From: an uncultured Oscillospiraceae bacterium
GTDB taxonomy: Bacteria > Bacillota > Clostridia > Oscillospirales > Oscillospiraceae
Assembly (NCBI GenBank): GCA_910584835.1
Contig: CAJUEG010000002.1
Span: 1 to 64,000, forward strand
Direction of reading: 5' to 3'
Length of the DNA stretch: 64,000 nucleotides
Of the stretch, positions 43,770 to 52,119 are shown piece by piece (position 1 is the first letter of the stretch; every line of letters starts with the position of its first letter). Below the pieces are notes generated by a model, which searched no databases, had not been told where the DNA came from, and was given only the letters and a program-made list of their open reading frames with translations. The translations under genes were made by a program, and so were the position numbers.

Positions 43770-44324
43770 TTATCCCAGCGGCTTCCCCTCAGCGTCAAAC
43801 AGGGGCAGCTTCTCCAGGAAGAGGATGTCCTCCCGGCCCGCGGCGTCCCCCTCGGCCAAAATGGCCATCCGGCCCGCCACGATGCCCCCCGCCTGGTCCA
43901 CCAGGCTCTCCACCGCCGACAGCGACCCGCCGGTGGAAATCACGTCGTCCAGGATCAGGATGCGCCTGCCCCGCATTTTTTTCGCATCCGCCCCGTCCAT
44001 GTACAGCTTCTGCTCCCCGGCGGTGGTGATGGAGCGGTCCACCGCCTCGAACACCCCGTCCATGTACAGCTTGGGGGACTTGCGCACCAGGAAGTACTCG
44101 TTGCGGCCGCTCTGCCGGGCCATCTCGTGGACCAGGGGGATGGCCTTGGCCTCCGGGGCCACCATGTAGTCGAACTCCGGGGCAATCTTCAAAAGCTCCC
44201 GGGCGCAGGCGCAGGTGAGTTCCACGTCGCCGAAGATCACGAAGGCCCCGATCATCAGCTTGTCGCTGATGGGGCACAGGGGGAGCCGGCGCGTGAGGCC
44301 CGCCACGTGCATTTCATAGGTCAT
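43770..44324 (-). CDS. Purine-type phosphoribosyltransferase
   Basis: A 184-residue PRTase. The PRPP-binding motif is ILILDDVISTGGSLSAVESLV, preceded by VAPEAKAIPLVHEMARQSG, which resembles adenine/xanthine PRTases. It attaches a purine base to PRPP, salvaging bases brought in by a permease such as the one encoded divergently. Which base is used cannot be read from the sequence. It has its own consensus promoter with a nearby palindrome. Confidence 0.82.
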   Translation of the reverse strand: MTYEMHVAGLTRRLPLCPISDKLMIGAFVIFGDVELTCACARELLKIAPEFDYMVAPEAKAIPLVHEMARQSGRNEYFLVRKSPKLYMDGVFEAVDRSITTAGEQKLYMDGADAKKMRGRRILILDDVISTGGSLSAVESLVDQAGGIVAGRMAILAEGDAAGREDILFLEKLPLFDAEGKPLG

Positions 44325-44341
44325 AACCGCTCATCTCCAGT

Positions 44342-44389
44342 TGTAATTTATTACATCCCCATTATACTATCCCTGTCCTATCTTGTCAA
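44342..44389 (-). promoter_or_regulatory. Promoter of the PRTase gene with a palindromic operator candidate
   Basis: Minus-strand TTGACA (44384-44389), 17-bp spacer, TATAAT (44361-44366), both perfect. TGTAAT-TT-ATTACA (44342-44355) lies between the -10 and the start codon, and another TGTAAT half-site is at 44392-44397 just beyond the -35. Confidence 0.75.
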
Positions 44390-44472
44390 AATGTAATGAA
44401 GTTTTGGCGAAAGGAAAAAAACTGTAGAATCTTGGCAGGAGATGTGATATGCTAATATTGTCAATTTCATAT

Positions 44473-44543
44473 CCTTCGGTATAATCGGAACAGGATGGGT
44501 TCCGAGTCTCTACGGCCTGACCGATTCAGGCGGCTACCGATCA
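44473..44543 (+). ncRNA. Guanine-class purine riboswitch aptamer
   Basis: P1 CGGTA/TACCG encloses J1/2 TATAAT, P2 CGGAAC/GTTCCG with loop AGGATGG, J2/3 GAGTCTCTAC, P3 GCCTG/CAGGC with loop ACCGATT, and J3/1 GGCTAC. The loop-loop GG/CC kissing pair is kept, and the C of GGCTA corresponds to C74, which specifies guanine-type ligands rather than adenine. It precedes a purine permease. Confidence 0.88.
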
Positions 44544-44550
44544 ACAGAAC

Positions 44551-44592
44551 AGGTCCGGAAGTTCAATCTGCTTTCCGGGCTGATTTTGTTTT
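44551..44592 (+). terminator. Riboswitch expression platform (terminator)
   Basis: CCGGAAG/CTTTCCGG hairpin (about 44555-44578) followed by TGATTTTGTTTT. Ligand binding should favour it and switch the permease off. Confidence 0.65.
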
Positions 44593-44637
44593 CCCGCTCC
44601 GATGGTTCCGAAGGAAATTCTGGAGAGGGAGTTTTTT

Positions 44638-46059
44638 ATGGAGAAAATCTTCAAACTCAAGGAAAACGGGACCACGGTGCGCACCGAGATCGTGGCCGGC
44701 CTGACCACGTTCATGACGATGGCCTACATCATCGCCCTGAACCCCAACCTGCTCACCGGCTTTGACGTGGGCTCCGCATTGTGGAACGGCGTGTTCCTGG
44801 CCACCTGCCTGGCCTCCGCCCTGGCCATGTTCGTCATGGCCTTCCTGGCCAACAAGCCCTTCTGCCTGGCCCCCGGCATGGGCCTGAACAGCTTCTTTGC
44901 CGTCGTGGTGGCCAACATCGCGGGCATCACCGGCATGAGCTACGTGGCCAGCTTCCAGGCGGCGCTGATTATCATCCTCATCGAGGGCATTGTGTTCCTG
45001 GTGCTGTCCGTGCTCAACGTCCGCGAGAAGATTGTGGAGGCCATCCCTCTGGGCGTGCGCCTGGGCATCGCCCCCGCCATCGGCCTGATGCTGATGAACA
45101 TCGGCCTGGGCTCCAACGCGGGCGTGTACTCCGACAAGGGCGGCCCCTTCTTCGTCATGCGGGACTTCTTCGGCGCCCTCACCGCCACCGCCGCCCGGGA
45201 CAGCATGGGCTCCGGCTACAGCCAGATGGTGCTCCAGGTGGTCACCATGTTCGTGGGGCTGTTCGTCATTGTGCTGCTGGCCAAGAACGGCGTGAAGGGC
45301 GCGGTGCTCATCGGCATGCTGGCCGCCTCCGTCATCTACTGGATCGGCTCCTTCGCCTTCCTGGGCGCCAACCCCTTCGCCTCCCTGGCCACCGCCTCCT
45401 TCCTGCCCCCCTTCGCCGACATGGCCGCCACCACCCTGTTTAAGTTCAACTTCCAGGGCTTTATGGACATCAGCTGGTTCACCATCGTCACCCTGGTCAT
45501 CACCTTCTGCATGATCGACATGTTCGACACCATCGGCACCCTGGTGGGCACCGCCTCCCGGGCGGGCATGGTGGACAAGCAGGGCCGCATGCCCAACATG
45601 AAGGAGGCCCTGCTGGCCGACGCCGTCGGCACCGTGGCCGGCGCCTGCACCGGCACCTCCACCGTCACCACCTTCGTGGAGTCCGCCTCCGGCGTGGAGG
45701 CCGGCGGCCGCACCGGCCTGACCGCCCTGACCTGCGGCGTGCTGTTCCTGGCCTGCATCTTCATCGCCCCCATCGCGGCCATCATCCCCGCCGCCGCCAC
45801 CTCCGCCGCCCTGATCTACGTGGGCGTGCTGATGCTCCAGGGCCTGAAGAACGTCAACTTCGACGATATGGACCAGATGGTGCCCGTGGCGCTGATGCTC
45901 ATCGCCATGCCCATCTCCAGCTCCATCGGCCACGCCATCGGCATCGGCCTCATCTCCTACACCGTCATCAAGGTGTTCTCTGGCAAGGCCAAGGACGTGT
46001 CCGTCCTCACCTACGTGATTTCCGCGCTGTTCCTCGTCAAGTTCTTCCTGATTGTGTGA
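44638..46059 (+). CDS. Purine permease, NCS2 family (AzgA/PbuG-like)
   Basis: A 473-residue transporter with about 12-14 membrane segments. Family signatures: TEIVAGLTTFMTMAYIIALNPNLL, APGMGLNSFFAVVVAN, MIDMFDTIGTLVGTASRAG and GACTGTSTVTTFVESASGVEAGGRTGL. AzgA/PbuG-type carriers import hypoxanthine, guanine or adenine with protons. GGAGAGGGAG lies before ATG 44638. The upstream guanine-class riboswitch supports guanine/hypoxanthine as substrate, and a PRTase gene is divergent. Confidence 0.93.
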   Translation: MEKIFKLKENGTTVRTEIVAGLTTFMTMAYIIALNPNLLTGFDVGSALWNGVFLATCLASALAMFVMAFLANKPFCLAPGMGLNSFFAVVVANIAGITGMSYVASFQAALIIILIEGIVFLVLSVLNVREKIVEAIPLGVRLGIAPAIGLMLMNIGLGSNAGVYSDKGGPFFVMRDFFGALTATAARDSMGSGYSQMVLQVVTMFVGLFVIVLLAKNGVKGAVLIGMLAASVIYWIGSFAFLGANPFASLATASFLPPFADMAATTLFKFNFQGFMDISWFTIVTLVITFCMIDMFDTIGTLVGTASRAGMVDKQGRMPNMKEALLADAVGTVAGACTGTSTVTTFVESASGVEAGGRTGLTALTCGVLFLACIFIAPIAAIIPAAATSAALIYVGVLMLQGLKNVNFDDMDQMVPVALMLIAMPISSSIGHAIGIGLISYTVIKVFSGKAKDVSVLTYVISALFLVKFFLIV

Positions 46060-46070
46060 CAAGACGCGCA

Positions 46071-46103
46071 AAAGCCCGGCCCCCGCGGGGGCCGGGCTTT
46101 TTT
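46071..46103. terminator. Bidirectional terminator after the purine permease
   Basis: AAAGCCCGGCCCC with GGGGCCGGGCTTT (plus a CGCG loop) and TTTTTT, between convergent genes. Confidence 0.88.
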
Positions 46104-46800
46104 AATTCTCCTCCTGGTCCAGCTCCCGGCGGTAGCGGGCCATGGACTGGGCGAACAGCTCGCCGTTGGAGGGCGGCGTATATGTAATGGCGTTGGCCCC
46201 GGCGTGGATGGTCTCCAAAATGGTCTCGTCGGTGGGCCCGCCGGTGGCGATGATGGGCACGTCGGGGAACCGCTCCCGGATGGAGCGGACAATGGCCGGG
46301 GTCTTGCCCGCCCCGGACACGTTGAGGATATCCGCCCCGGCCGCAATCCGGGCGCGCACATCCGTCTTGTCCGACACTACGGTGACCACCACCGGGATGT
46401 CCAGCACGCGCTTGAGCGCGCGCACCACCCTGTTGTCGGTGGGGGCGTTGACCACCACGCCGAAGGCCCCCTCGTGCTCCGCGTCGTTGGCCAGGTTGAT
46501 TACCCGCGCCCCCCGGGTGACCCCGCCCCCCACCCCGGTGAATACCGGCATGTCCGCCGCCTGCATCACCGCCCGGTGGATGGCGGGCTGGGGGGTGAAG
46601 GGGTAGACGGCGATGATGGCGTCGGCGTTGATGTTGCGGATGATGGCCACATCGGTGGTAAAGGCCAGCGATTTGATGCGCCGTCCGAACACCCGGATGC
46701 CCGAGCACTCGGAGATGCAGGTTGGGATCATAATCATGTGGCTTCGCAGCGTTCCCTCATAGGCGGGCACCGCCTTGCGCGGGCGCAGTTCCTGGGGCAT
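46102..46800 (-). CDS. TIM-barrel protein, IMPDH/phosphate-binding type, function unknown
   Basis: A 232-residue protein with alternating beta/alpha segments of a phosphate-binding barrel: FTTDVAIIRNINADAIIAVYPF, ALKRVLDIPVVVTVVSD, ARIAAGADILNVSGAGKTP, DVPIIATGGPTDETILETIHAGANAI. The last two form a typical phosphate-gripping end. I choose ATG 46800 (MPQELRP), 7 nt after AAAGGAG, over an upstream ATG at 46827. It lacks the catalytic Cys loop of IMP dehydrogenase, so the reaction is unknown. It is followed by the permease terminator and preceded by the glycoside-hydrolase-like gene. Confidence 0.6.
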   Translation of the reverse strand: MPQELRPRKAVPAYEGTLRSHMIMIPTCISECSGIRVFGRRIKSLAFTTDVAIIRNINADAIIAVYPFTPQPAIHRAVMQAADMPVFTGVGGGVTRGARVINLANDAEHEGAFGVVVNAPTDNRVVRALKRVLDIPVVVTVVSDKTDVRARIAAGADILNVSGAGKTPAIVRSIRERFPDVPIIATGGPTDETILETIHAGANAITYTPPSNGELFAQSMARYRRELDQEEN

Positions 46801-46835
46801 GGGCACTCCTTTCTTCACTCCATCCATTGAATTTC

Positions 46836-47918
46836 CTACTTGTACCAGCTGCCGGATACGGCGTTCTTCACCACCACCCGGGCGGCGGTGTTGTCCAGCC
46901 CCGCGCCCTCCAGGATGGCGGCGTAGTCGCTCCCCTTCACCGGGGCGGGCAGCCACACCCGGGCGGCGTACTGAGCCAGGCTGGCGGTGGTGACCCCGCT
47001 GAAGGCGTTGTCCCCCCGCAGGGCGTCCTCCGTGGTCTGGACGGACAGGGCCGCGCCCTTCTCCTTCAGCTCCTCCGACAGCCGCGCCCAGAAGGCGGCC
47101 ACGGGGACGGTGCGGTCCTCCGGGCGGTTGTCATTCACGGCCAGCACGTTTACCTCGCCGGAATCGGGGTAGCCCGCGCTGTCCAGCAGAATCTCGTCAA
47201 ATCCCATCTCCGCCAGCTCCAGGCACAGCTGGGACAGGTAGTCCGCCGCCTCCCGGCTGGCGGGGCTGGACCAGCCAACCCCCTGCGCGTCGTGCCAGAG
47301 GTTTCCCCCCCGGGTCATGAGCGACCCCACCCAGCCGCTGGACATCAGCGGGTCCCGGAAGCACTGGACGCGGGCCACCAGATACAGATCCGTGTTTGCG
47401 GCCAGCTCGCGCACCGCCTGAGCGGTCAGGTCGTCGGCGGCGTTGGCCCACAGCGCGGCGGCCAGCTCCGCCTGGGACTGCCATGCCAGCCGCCCTTTTA
47501 CTCCCTTCATCTCCACCACCAGGGCGTTCCCCCCGGCGGCGGCCACCGCCTGGGCGGCGGAGCCGTCCCGCAGCTGAGCCGTGGTCACCGTCACCGCGGC
47601 GATGGGCTCATAGACGGGCTCCGGGGTGGGCGTGGGGGTGGGCTCCGCCGACGGGCTGGGCTCCACCACCTCCACCGCCACGCTGGGCAGCTCAGGCGGC
47701 TGGGTGGGCGGGGGCGGAGGGGCCTCGCTCTCCTGCGCCCAGGGCCAGTGGATCACCATGCCGTTGGGGGTGTACTCAATATCCACCAGCAGATAGAACG
47801 CCGTCCCCGCCGCCAGCAGCACCGCCAGCAGCGCAATGATGAACAGCAGTACCGCCCGGCCCCGGCCTCCGCCCCGGCCTCGGTATTCCTGATATCCGTA
47901 CTGGTTTTTCCGTCCCAT
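46836..47918 (-). CDS. Membrane-anchored glycoside-hydrolase-like protein (DUF4015 type)
   Basis: A 360-residue protein. A short basic, Gly/Arg-rich tail and one helix (AVLLFIIALLAVLLAAGTAFYLLV) are followed by a Pro/Thr-rich wall-spanning linker (about 65-105) and a barrel-like domain with NALVVEMKGVKGRLAW, LYLVARVQCFRDPL, GWSSPASREAADYLSQLCLELAEMGFDEILLDSAGYP. That pattern matches putative glycosidases of the GH13-like DUF4015 group. It is exported but stays anchored. ATG 47918 follows AGGAGGG. Substrate unknown. Confidence 0.72.
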   Translation of the reverse strand: MGRKNQYGYQEYRGRGGGRGRAVLLFIIALLAVLLAAGTAFYLLVDIEYTPNGMVIHWPWAQESEAPPPPPTQPPELPSVAVEVVEPSPSAEPTPTPTPEPVYEPIAAVTVTTAQLRDGSAAQAVAAAGGNALVVEMKGVKGRLAWQSQAELAAALWANAADDLTAQAVRELAANTDLYLVARVQCFRDPLMSSGWVGSLMTRGGNLWHDAQGVGWSSPASREAADYLSQLCLELAEMGFDEILLDSAGYPDSGEVNVLAVNDNRPEDRTVPVAAFWARLSEELKEKGAALSVQTTEDALRGDNAFSGVTTASLAQYAARVWLPAPVKGSDYAAILEGAGLDNTAARVVVKNAVSGSWYK

Positions 47919-48114
47919 ATCAAGGTTCCCTCCTGGCCGCGGCCCGGGCCGCGCTGGTTTTTCCCGTTGGCCTGCCTCCATCCCGCCGCCCGGCGGGGAC
48001 AAGATGGGGCTTGATAAAAAAATGACATAACTGTGATGGTATTATAACACAAAGCCCCTGGGAAATCCAACAGCAAAATGCTGGTTTTTGTAAAATAGCC
48101 GGGAAAAAATCGGG

Positions 48115-48148
48115 CAAAAAGAGACCGTCCGGCCACGCCGGACGGTCC
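48115..48148 (-). terminator. Terminator after bofA
   Basis: GAGGACCGTCCGGC-gtg-GCCGGACGGTCTC on the minus strand followed by TTTTTG, adjacent to the bofA stop. Confidence 0.85.
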
Positions 48149-48403
48149 TCATCTCCCAACCCACTGGGCCATGAGCAGCAAAGCGAAGCCTGGCAGCCCC
48201 AGGGCGCCCAGCACCAGGCCGTTGAGCAGGTTCACCCCCAGCTCCACCCCCAGCAGCGTCCCTATGCCCCGGAAGAGCCAGAGGAACACCAGCCCCAGCC
48301 CTGACCGGACTCCGAAGCGGCCCAGGGCGGCCAGAGGGCGGCGGCACAGCGCCAGCGCCAGCACCGCCGCCACCGCCGCCGCCCACCAGCCCCAGCCGCT
48401 CAA
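48149..48403 (-). CDS. bofA: Pro-sigma-K processing inhibitor BofA
   Basis: An 84-residue membrane protein with an N-terminal helix (WWAAAVAAVLALALC), a short basic loop, and the diagnostic C-terminal block GVNLLNGLVLGALGLPGFALLLMAQ. In B. subtilis BofA holds the SpoIVFB protease inactive in the forespore membrane until sigma-K is needed. The start is TTG 48403, 5 nt after GGGAGGGG, overlapping the yaaL stop (TTGA). The yaaL-bofA order is conserved in Bacillus, supporting the call. Confidence 0.85.
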   Translation of the reverse strand: MSGWGWWAAAVAAVLALALCRRPLAALGRFGVRSGLGLVFLWLFRGIGTLLGVELGVNLLNGLVLGALGLPGFALLLMAQWVGR

Positions 48404-48645
48404 GCCGTCCCCTCCCGGGCGGCCTCCAGCGCCTTCACCTGGCGCACGTAGTAGGAATAGCGGCTTTGCAGGGCGTTGATCTCGTAGACGCAGGCGTCCA
48501 CCAGGTCGGGGTCGCTGTAGATGTTGAACTGGGCGTAGGCGTAGTTGAGCTGGTCCCGGGTCTGCTTCATGCCCTCCATGAGCTGACGGCGCTCCTCCTC
48601 CCGCTCCGCCGCCCGCTTGCGGCTGGACCGAACCGCTTCTGCCAT
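48400..48645 (-). CDS. yaaL: YaaL (DUF2508) family protein
   Basis: An 81-residue charged, helical protein with MKQTRDQLNYAYAQFNIYSDPDLVDACVYEINALQSRYSYYV, the DUF2508 core. The start is ATG 48645 (MAEAVRSS), preceded by GAAGGTGA; a longer in-frame ATG has no ribosome site. Function unknown, but it precedes bofA here and in Bacillus, usually behind recR. Overlap with bofA implies coupled translation. Confidence 0.88.
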   Translation of the reverse strand: MAEAVRSSRKRAAEREEERRQLMEGMKQTRDQLNYAYAQFNIYSDPDLVDACVYEINALQSRYSYYVRQVKALEAAREGTA

Positions 48646-48748
48646 AGGGTTCACCTTCCCTTCGCATTGATGTGTCGTGATCTTCCTCACGAAACTCTAT
48701 GCCAAGTTTGGGCAAATATTCCAGGTTTTATACCTGCCTCCGGCGGCT

Positions 48749-49399
48749 TCACCGCGCCCGCGCAAGCGTCAGGCCCACCACGGATTCCGCGCCCGCCCGG
48801 CGCAGCACGGCGGCGCACTCCGCCAGGGTGGCGCCGCTGGTGGCCACGTCGTCAATGAGCACCACCCGTTTCCCCGTCAGCTCCAGCCCCGGCGCGGCGC
48901 CGTAGGCCCCCCGGACGTTGGCCCTTCTGACCCCGTCCTCCCCCGCCTGGGACTGGACGGCGGTGACGCGGACTTTTTCCAGGGTGTCCTCCACCGGCAA
49001 GCCCGTCAGCTCCCCCACCCGGCGGGCCAGCAGCTCCGCCTGGTCGTACCCCCGCTTCTTCTTCCGCTTTGGGTGGAGGGGCGCCCAGGTGATCAAGTCC
49101 AGCCGCCCCGTCCAGCGGTCTTGCAGGCACTGGGCCATGAGTTCGCCTAAGAGCCGGGCGTGGCTCCGTCCGCCGCCGAATTTGTAGCGGTGCACCCCGT
49201 CCCGCACGCCGTCCCGGTACCACAGGGGCGACAGGCAGGCGTCGCACTCCTCCACGGCTTTGCCCTCCCCCGGCTCGGTCCAGGGCAGGTCCTCCTGACA
49301 GGAGGCGCACCAGCCCTCCTCGCCCCGCTCCAAAACCCGACCGCAGAAGGGGCATTTGGGCGGATAAAGAAGGTTCAGAAAAAAGAGCAGCGGCCTCAT
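48749..49399 (-). CDS. comFC: ComF-family phosphoribosyltransferase-like protein
   Basis: A 216-residue protein. The N-terminal zinc ribbon has CPFCGRVLERGEEGWCASC and CDACLS. The PRTase domain has VRDGVHRYKFGGGRSHARLL, HPKRKKKRGYDQAELLARRV and a PRPP-like loop VVLIDDVATSGATLAECAAVL. ComFC is required for DNA uptake in naturally competent bacteria, but many non-competent species keep it. No comFA is adjacent; instead its start overlaps the stop of a ribbon-helix-helix gene by 4 nt. Confidence 0.9.
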   Translation of the reverse strand: MRPLLFFLNLLYPPKCPFCGRVLERGEEGWCASCQEDLPWTEPGEGKAVEECDACLSPLWYRDGVRDGVHRYKFGGGRSHARLLGELMAQCLQDRWTGRLDLITWAPLHPKRKKKRGYDQAELLARRVGELTGLPVEDTLEKVRVTAVQSQAGEDGVRRANVRGAYGAAPGLELTGKRVVLIDDVATSGATLAECAAVLRRAGAESVVGLTLARAR

Positions 49400-49575
49400 T
49401 GCTCTTGCTCCAGCAAGTCAATGGGGCCGTGCTCCTTTTCAAACTGCCTGACGTATTGGTTGACCAGGTATAAAATCTGTCCGCTCATAGAGCGGCCTTC
49501 ATAGGCTGCCGCAGACTGGAATTTGTCATGAAGCTGCTTGTTCATCCGAATGCTGAGATACGCTTTGTCCTTCAT
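49396..49575 (-). CDS. Small Arc-like ribbon-helix-helix protein
   Basis: A 59-residue protein with the Arc/MetJ pattern: a short strand (KAYLSIRMNKQLHDKF) and two helices (AAAYEGRSMSGQILYLVNQYVRQFEKEHG). It probably dimerises to bind DNA. GAGGAGGGG precedes ATG 49575. It overlaps comFC by 4 nt and has a paralogue 90 bp upstream sharing EYEGRS and FEKEHGxID. Whether either is an antitoxin is unknown; no toxin gene is visible. Confidence 0.78.
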   Translation of the reverse strand: MKDKAYLSIRMNKQLHDKFQSAAAYEGRSMSGQILYLVNQYVRQFEKEHGPIDLLEQEQ

Positions 49576-49667
49576 CGGTCTACCCCTCCTCTGTGGTAGA
49601 CCTACCATACCCTATCCAAGTAATTTTTAGTCAATATCTAGTTAAATTTATGTCACAAAATTTTTGA

Positions 49668-49850
49668 CTATTCGTCGTGTTCTTCAATCGTGTCAATACG
49701 TCCGTGCTCTTTCTCAAACCTGCGTACGCAGTCCTGCATGAGGTGAACCATCTGCCAGGTCAGGGAACGGCCCTCGTACTCGGCGATGTAGCTCATTTTT
49801 TGTTTGAGCTCGTTGTCGATGCGGAAACCGATATGCTTTTCCCGTCTCAT
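49668..49850 (-). CDS. Small ribbon-helix-helix protein, paralogue of the neighbour
   Basis: A 60-residue protein (MRREKHIGFRIDNELKQKM, then IAEYEGRSLTWQMVHLMQDCVRRFEKEHGRID), the same fold and tail as the gene at 49396-49575. I start at ATG 49850, about 10 nt after AAAGGA; ATG 49859 is too close to that site. The pair may be a recent duplication or two subunits. The intergenic stretch is AT-rich compared with the surroundings. Confidence 0.72.
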   Translation of the reverse strand: MRREKHIGFRIDNELKQKMSYIAEYEGRSLTWQMVHLMQDCVRRFEKEHGRIDTIEEHDE

Positions 49851-49999
49851 TCCTGTCATGTCCTTTCCCGCAGATGCTTTGATTCTATGATAACGGATAA
49901 AACTGATTATCAGTTTGGTTTGAACTTGCCATAAGTTCATATTTTCCGTTCCCGCGGTCTGGCGCTCCCCGGTCCTTTTTTCGTTTCGTCAAAAAAAGC

Positions 50000-50028
50000 T
50001 GTACTTTTTCATCCGTGTGTGGTATACT
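50000..50028 (+). promoter_or_regulatory. Weak promoter candidate for RNase J
   Basis: TATACT (50023-50028) is a good -10; the 17-bp-spaced -35 (TGTACT) is poor. The leader to the gene is about 300 nt. Confidence 0.4.
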
Positions 50029-50081
50029 CCTTCAAACAGGTTCCGCTCCCCCGGGGGCGTCGAGCCTCTTTCATATGGCGT

Positions 50082-50105
50082 AAAGCGCCTGACGGGGCGC
50101 TTTTT
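50082..50105 (+). terminator. Terminator-like hairpin in the RNase J leader
   Basis: AAAGCGCC-6 nt-GGCGCTTT followed by TTT, about 50 nt after the predicted start site. Transcription must pass it to reach the gene, so it may attenuate. The rest of 50106-50337 shows no gene. Confidence 0.5.
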
Positions 50106-50337
50106 GATAGGCAGGACACAGGACGGCATCGGCTGGGGGACAGCCCCGCCCCACCGGCGAGACAGGGCCGGGCGGACGGACGGCTGGTCCGCGCAGCGTG
50201 CGCGGGGGAAGGACGCCGCGTATTTTGTCGTGTCCGGCGTTCTCTGCCGTCTACATAGGAACAGCAGGCAGGGCCGTCCAGGGTCCGGCCCGGTTTCTTT
50301 GCGCATTCAATTATTTCAACAGAAAAAAGGAGTTATT

Positions 50338-51996
50338 ATGGCAGAAAAACTGAAAATCATTTCCCTTGGCGGTCTCAACGAGATCGGCAAGAACCTCACT
50401 GTCTATGAGTATGGAAACGACATCATCCTGGTGGACGTGGGCATGGGCTTCCCGGACAACGACATGTACGGCATCGACGTGGTCATCCCGGATTTCACCT
50501 ACCTGATCCAGAACCGGGACCGCATCCGGGCCATCTTCATCACCCACGGCCATGAGGACCACATCGGGGCCATCCCCTACCTCATGCGGGACGTGAACGC
50601 CCCCATCTACGCCACCAGGATGTCGGCGGGCCTCATTAAGCTGAAGCTGGACGAGCACCGCCTGTCCGACAAGGTGAAGCTCATCACCTGCGAGGCGGGG
50701 GAGACCGTCAAGGCGGGCAAATTCAGCGTGGAGTTTATCCACATCAACCACTCCATCGCCGACGCGGTGGCCTTCGCCATCCGCACCCCCATCGGGGTGT
50801 GCCTCCACACCGGCGACTTCAAGATCGACCCCACCCCCATCCAGGGAGGCATGGCCGACCTGACGCGGCTGGGCGAGCTGGGCAACGAGGGGGTGCTGGC
50901 GCTGCTGTGCGACTCCACCAACGTGGAGCGCCCCGGCTTCAGCAAGAGTGAGCGCAGCGTGGGGGCGTCCTTCGACGCGCTGTTCCGCGGCTGTGAGCAG
51001 CGCATCATCGTCACCACCTTCGCCTCCAACATCGACCGCATCCAGCAGATCATCAACGTGGCGGCCAAGTATGGGCGCAAGGTGGCGGTCACCGGCCGGA
51101 GCATGGAAAACGCCATGCGGGTGTCCACCGAGCTGGGCTATATGCACATACCCGCCGGCACGGTGGTGGATGTGGCCCACATCAAAACCCTCCCCCCCTC
51201 CAAGGTGTGCATTATCACCACCGGCAGCCAGGGAGAGACCATGTCCGCCCTCACCCGGATGGCCTTCAACACCCACCGGCAGGTGGACATTCAGCCGGGG
51301 GACCGGGTCATCATCTCCGCCTCCGCCATCCCCGGAAATGAGGATTCCATCGGCAACGTCATCAACGAGCTCTACCGCCGGGAGGCCGAGGTGGTCAATG
51401 AGCGGGAGCTGCCCCTCCACGTGTCCGGCCACGCCTGCCAGGAGGAGCTGAAAATCATGCATGCCCTGGTGCGGCCCAAGTTTTTCATCCCCCTCCACGG
51501 GGAGCAGCGCCATCTCAAGACCCATGCCCGCCTGGCCCGGGAGATGGGCATGGACCCCAGAGATATCGTCATCAGCGACGTGGGGCGGGTGATCGAGCTC
51601 ACCCCGGGCAGCATTAAGCTCAACGGCACGGTGCCGGCGGGCAAGGTGTTTGTGGACGGCTACGGCGTGGGCGACGTGGGGGCGGTGGTCCTCCGGGACC
51701 GCCAGCACCTGGCCCAGGACGGCATGGTGGTCGTGGTGGTGTCCATGTCCGGGGAGGACGGCACGGTGATCTCCGGGCCGGACATCATCACCCGGGGCTT
51801 CGTGTACGTCAAGGAGTCGGAGGAGCTGATGGATGAGCTGCGCCAGGTGGCGGTGGACGCGCTGGACGCCTGTGAGCAGCGCCGGGTGCGGGATTGGTCG
51901 TCCATCAAGTCGGAGATGAAGGGCGCGCTGTCCGGATATCTATACAAAAAGACGAAACGGAATCCGATGATACTCCCTGTTATCATGGAAGTATAA
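50338..51996 (+). CDS. rnjA: Ribonuclease J
   Basis: A 552-residue metallo-beta-lactamase/beta-CASP RNase, a main 5'-3' exonuclease and endonuclease for mRNA decay and rRNA maturation in Firmicutes. ITHGHEDHIGAIP (about 70) is the dizinc motif, LHTGDFKID and the beta-CASP segments VTTFASNIDRIQQI and GRSMENAMRVS follow, then CIITTGSQGETMSAL and LHVSGHACQEEL. AAAAAAGGAGTTATT precedes ATG 50338. Single gene, closed by two terminators. Confidence 0.94.
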   Translation: MAEKLKIISLGGLNEIGKNLTVYEYGNDIILVDVGMGFPDNDMYGIDVVIPDFTYLIQNRDRIRAIFITHGHEDHIGAIPYLMRDVNAPIYATRMSAGLIKLKLDEHRLSDKVKLITCEAGETVKAGKFSVEFIHINHSIADAVAFAIRTPIGVCLHTGDFKIDPTPIQGGMADLTRLGELGNEGVLALLCDSTNVERPGFSKSERSVGASFDALFRGCEQRIIVTTFASNIDRIQQIINVAAKYGRKVAVTGRSMENAMRVSTELGYMHIPAGTVVDVAHIKTLPPSKVCIITTGSQGETMSALTRMAFNTHRQVDIQPGDRVIISASAIPGNEDSIGNVINELYRREAEVVNERELPLHVSGHACQEELKIMHALVRPKFFIPLHGEQRHLKTHARLAREMGMDPRDIVISDVGRVIELTPGSIKLNGTVPAGKVFVDGYGVGDVGAVVLRDRQHLAQDGMVVVVVSMSGEDGTVISGPDIITRGFVYVKESEELMDELRQVAVDALDACEQRRVRDWSSIKSEMKGALSGYLYKKTKRNPMILPVIMEV

Positions 51997-52000
51997 GAAT

Positions 52001-52034
52001 GGGAAGTTCCCCGGCTTGCGCCGGGGAACTTCCC
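52001..52034 (+). terminator. First terminator after RNase J
   Basis: 14-bp perfect stem GGGAAGTTCCCCGG with its complement, followed by GTTT. Confidence 0.75.
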
Positions 52035-52070
52035 GTTTCCACGGATGCCGCCTTTTATGATGGAAGCGTA

Positions 52071-52104
52071 AAAATTTCCCGCCCGGATGGGCGGGAAATT
52101 TTTT
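52071..52104. terminator. Second terminator after RNase J
   Basis: AAAATTTCCCGCCC-ggat-GGGCGGGAAATTTT with T/A runs on both sides. It also lies just past the stop of the displaced ntpD tail on the minus strand, as expected for the original ntpD terminator. Confidence 0.85.
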
Positions 52105-52119
52105 GTGCTGCGGTTGGAA

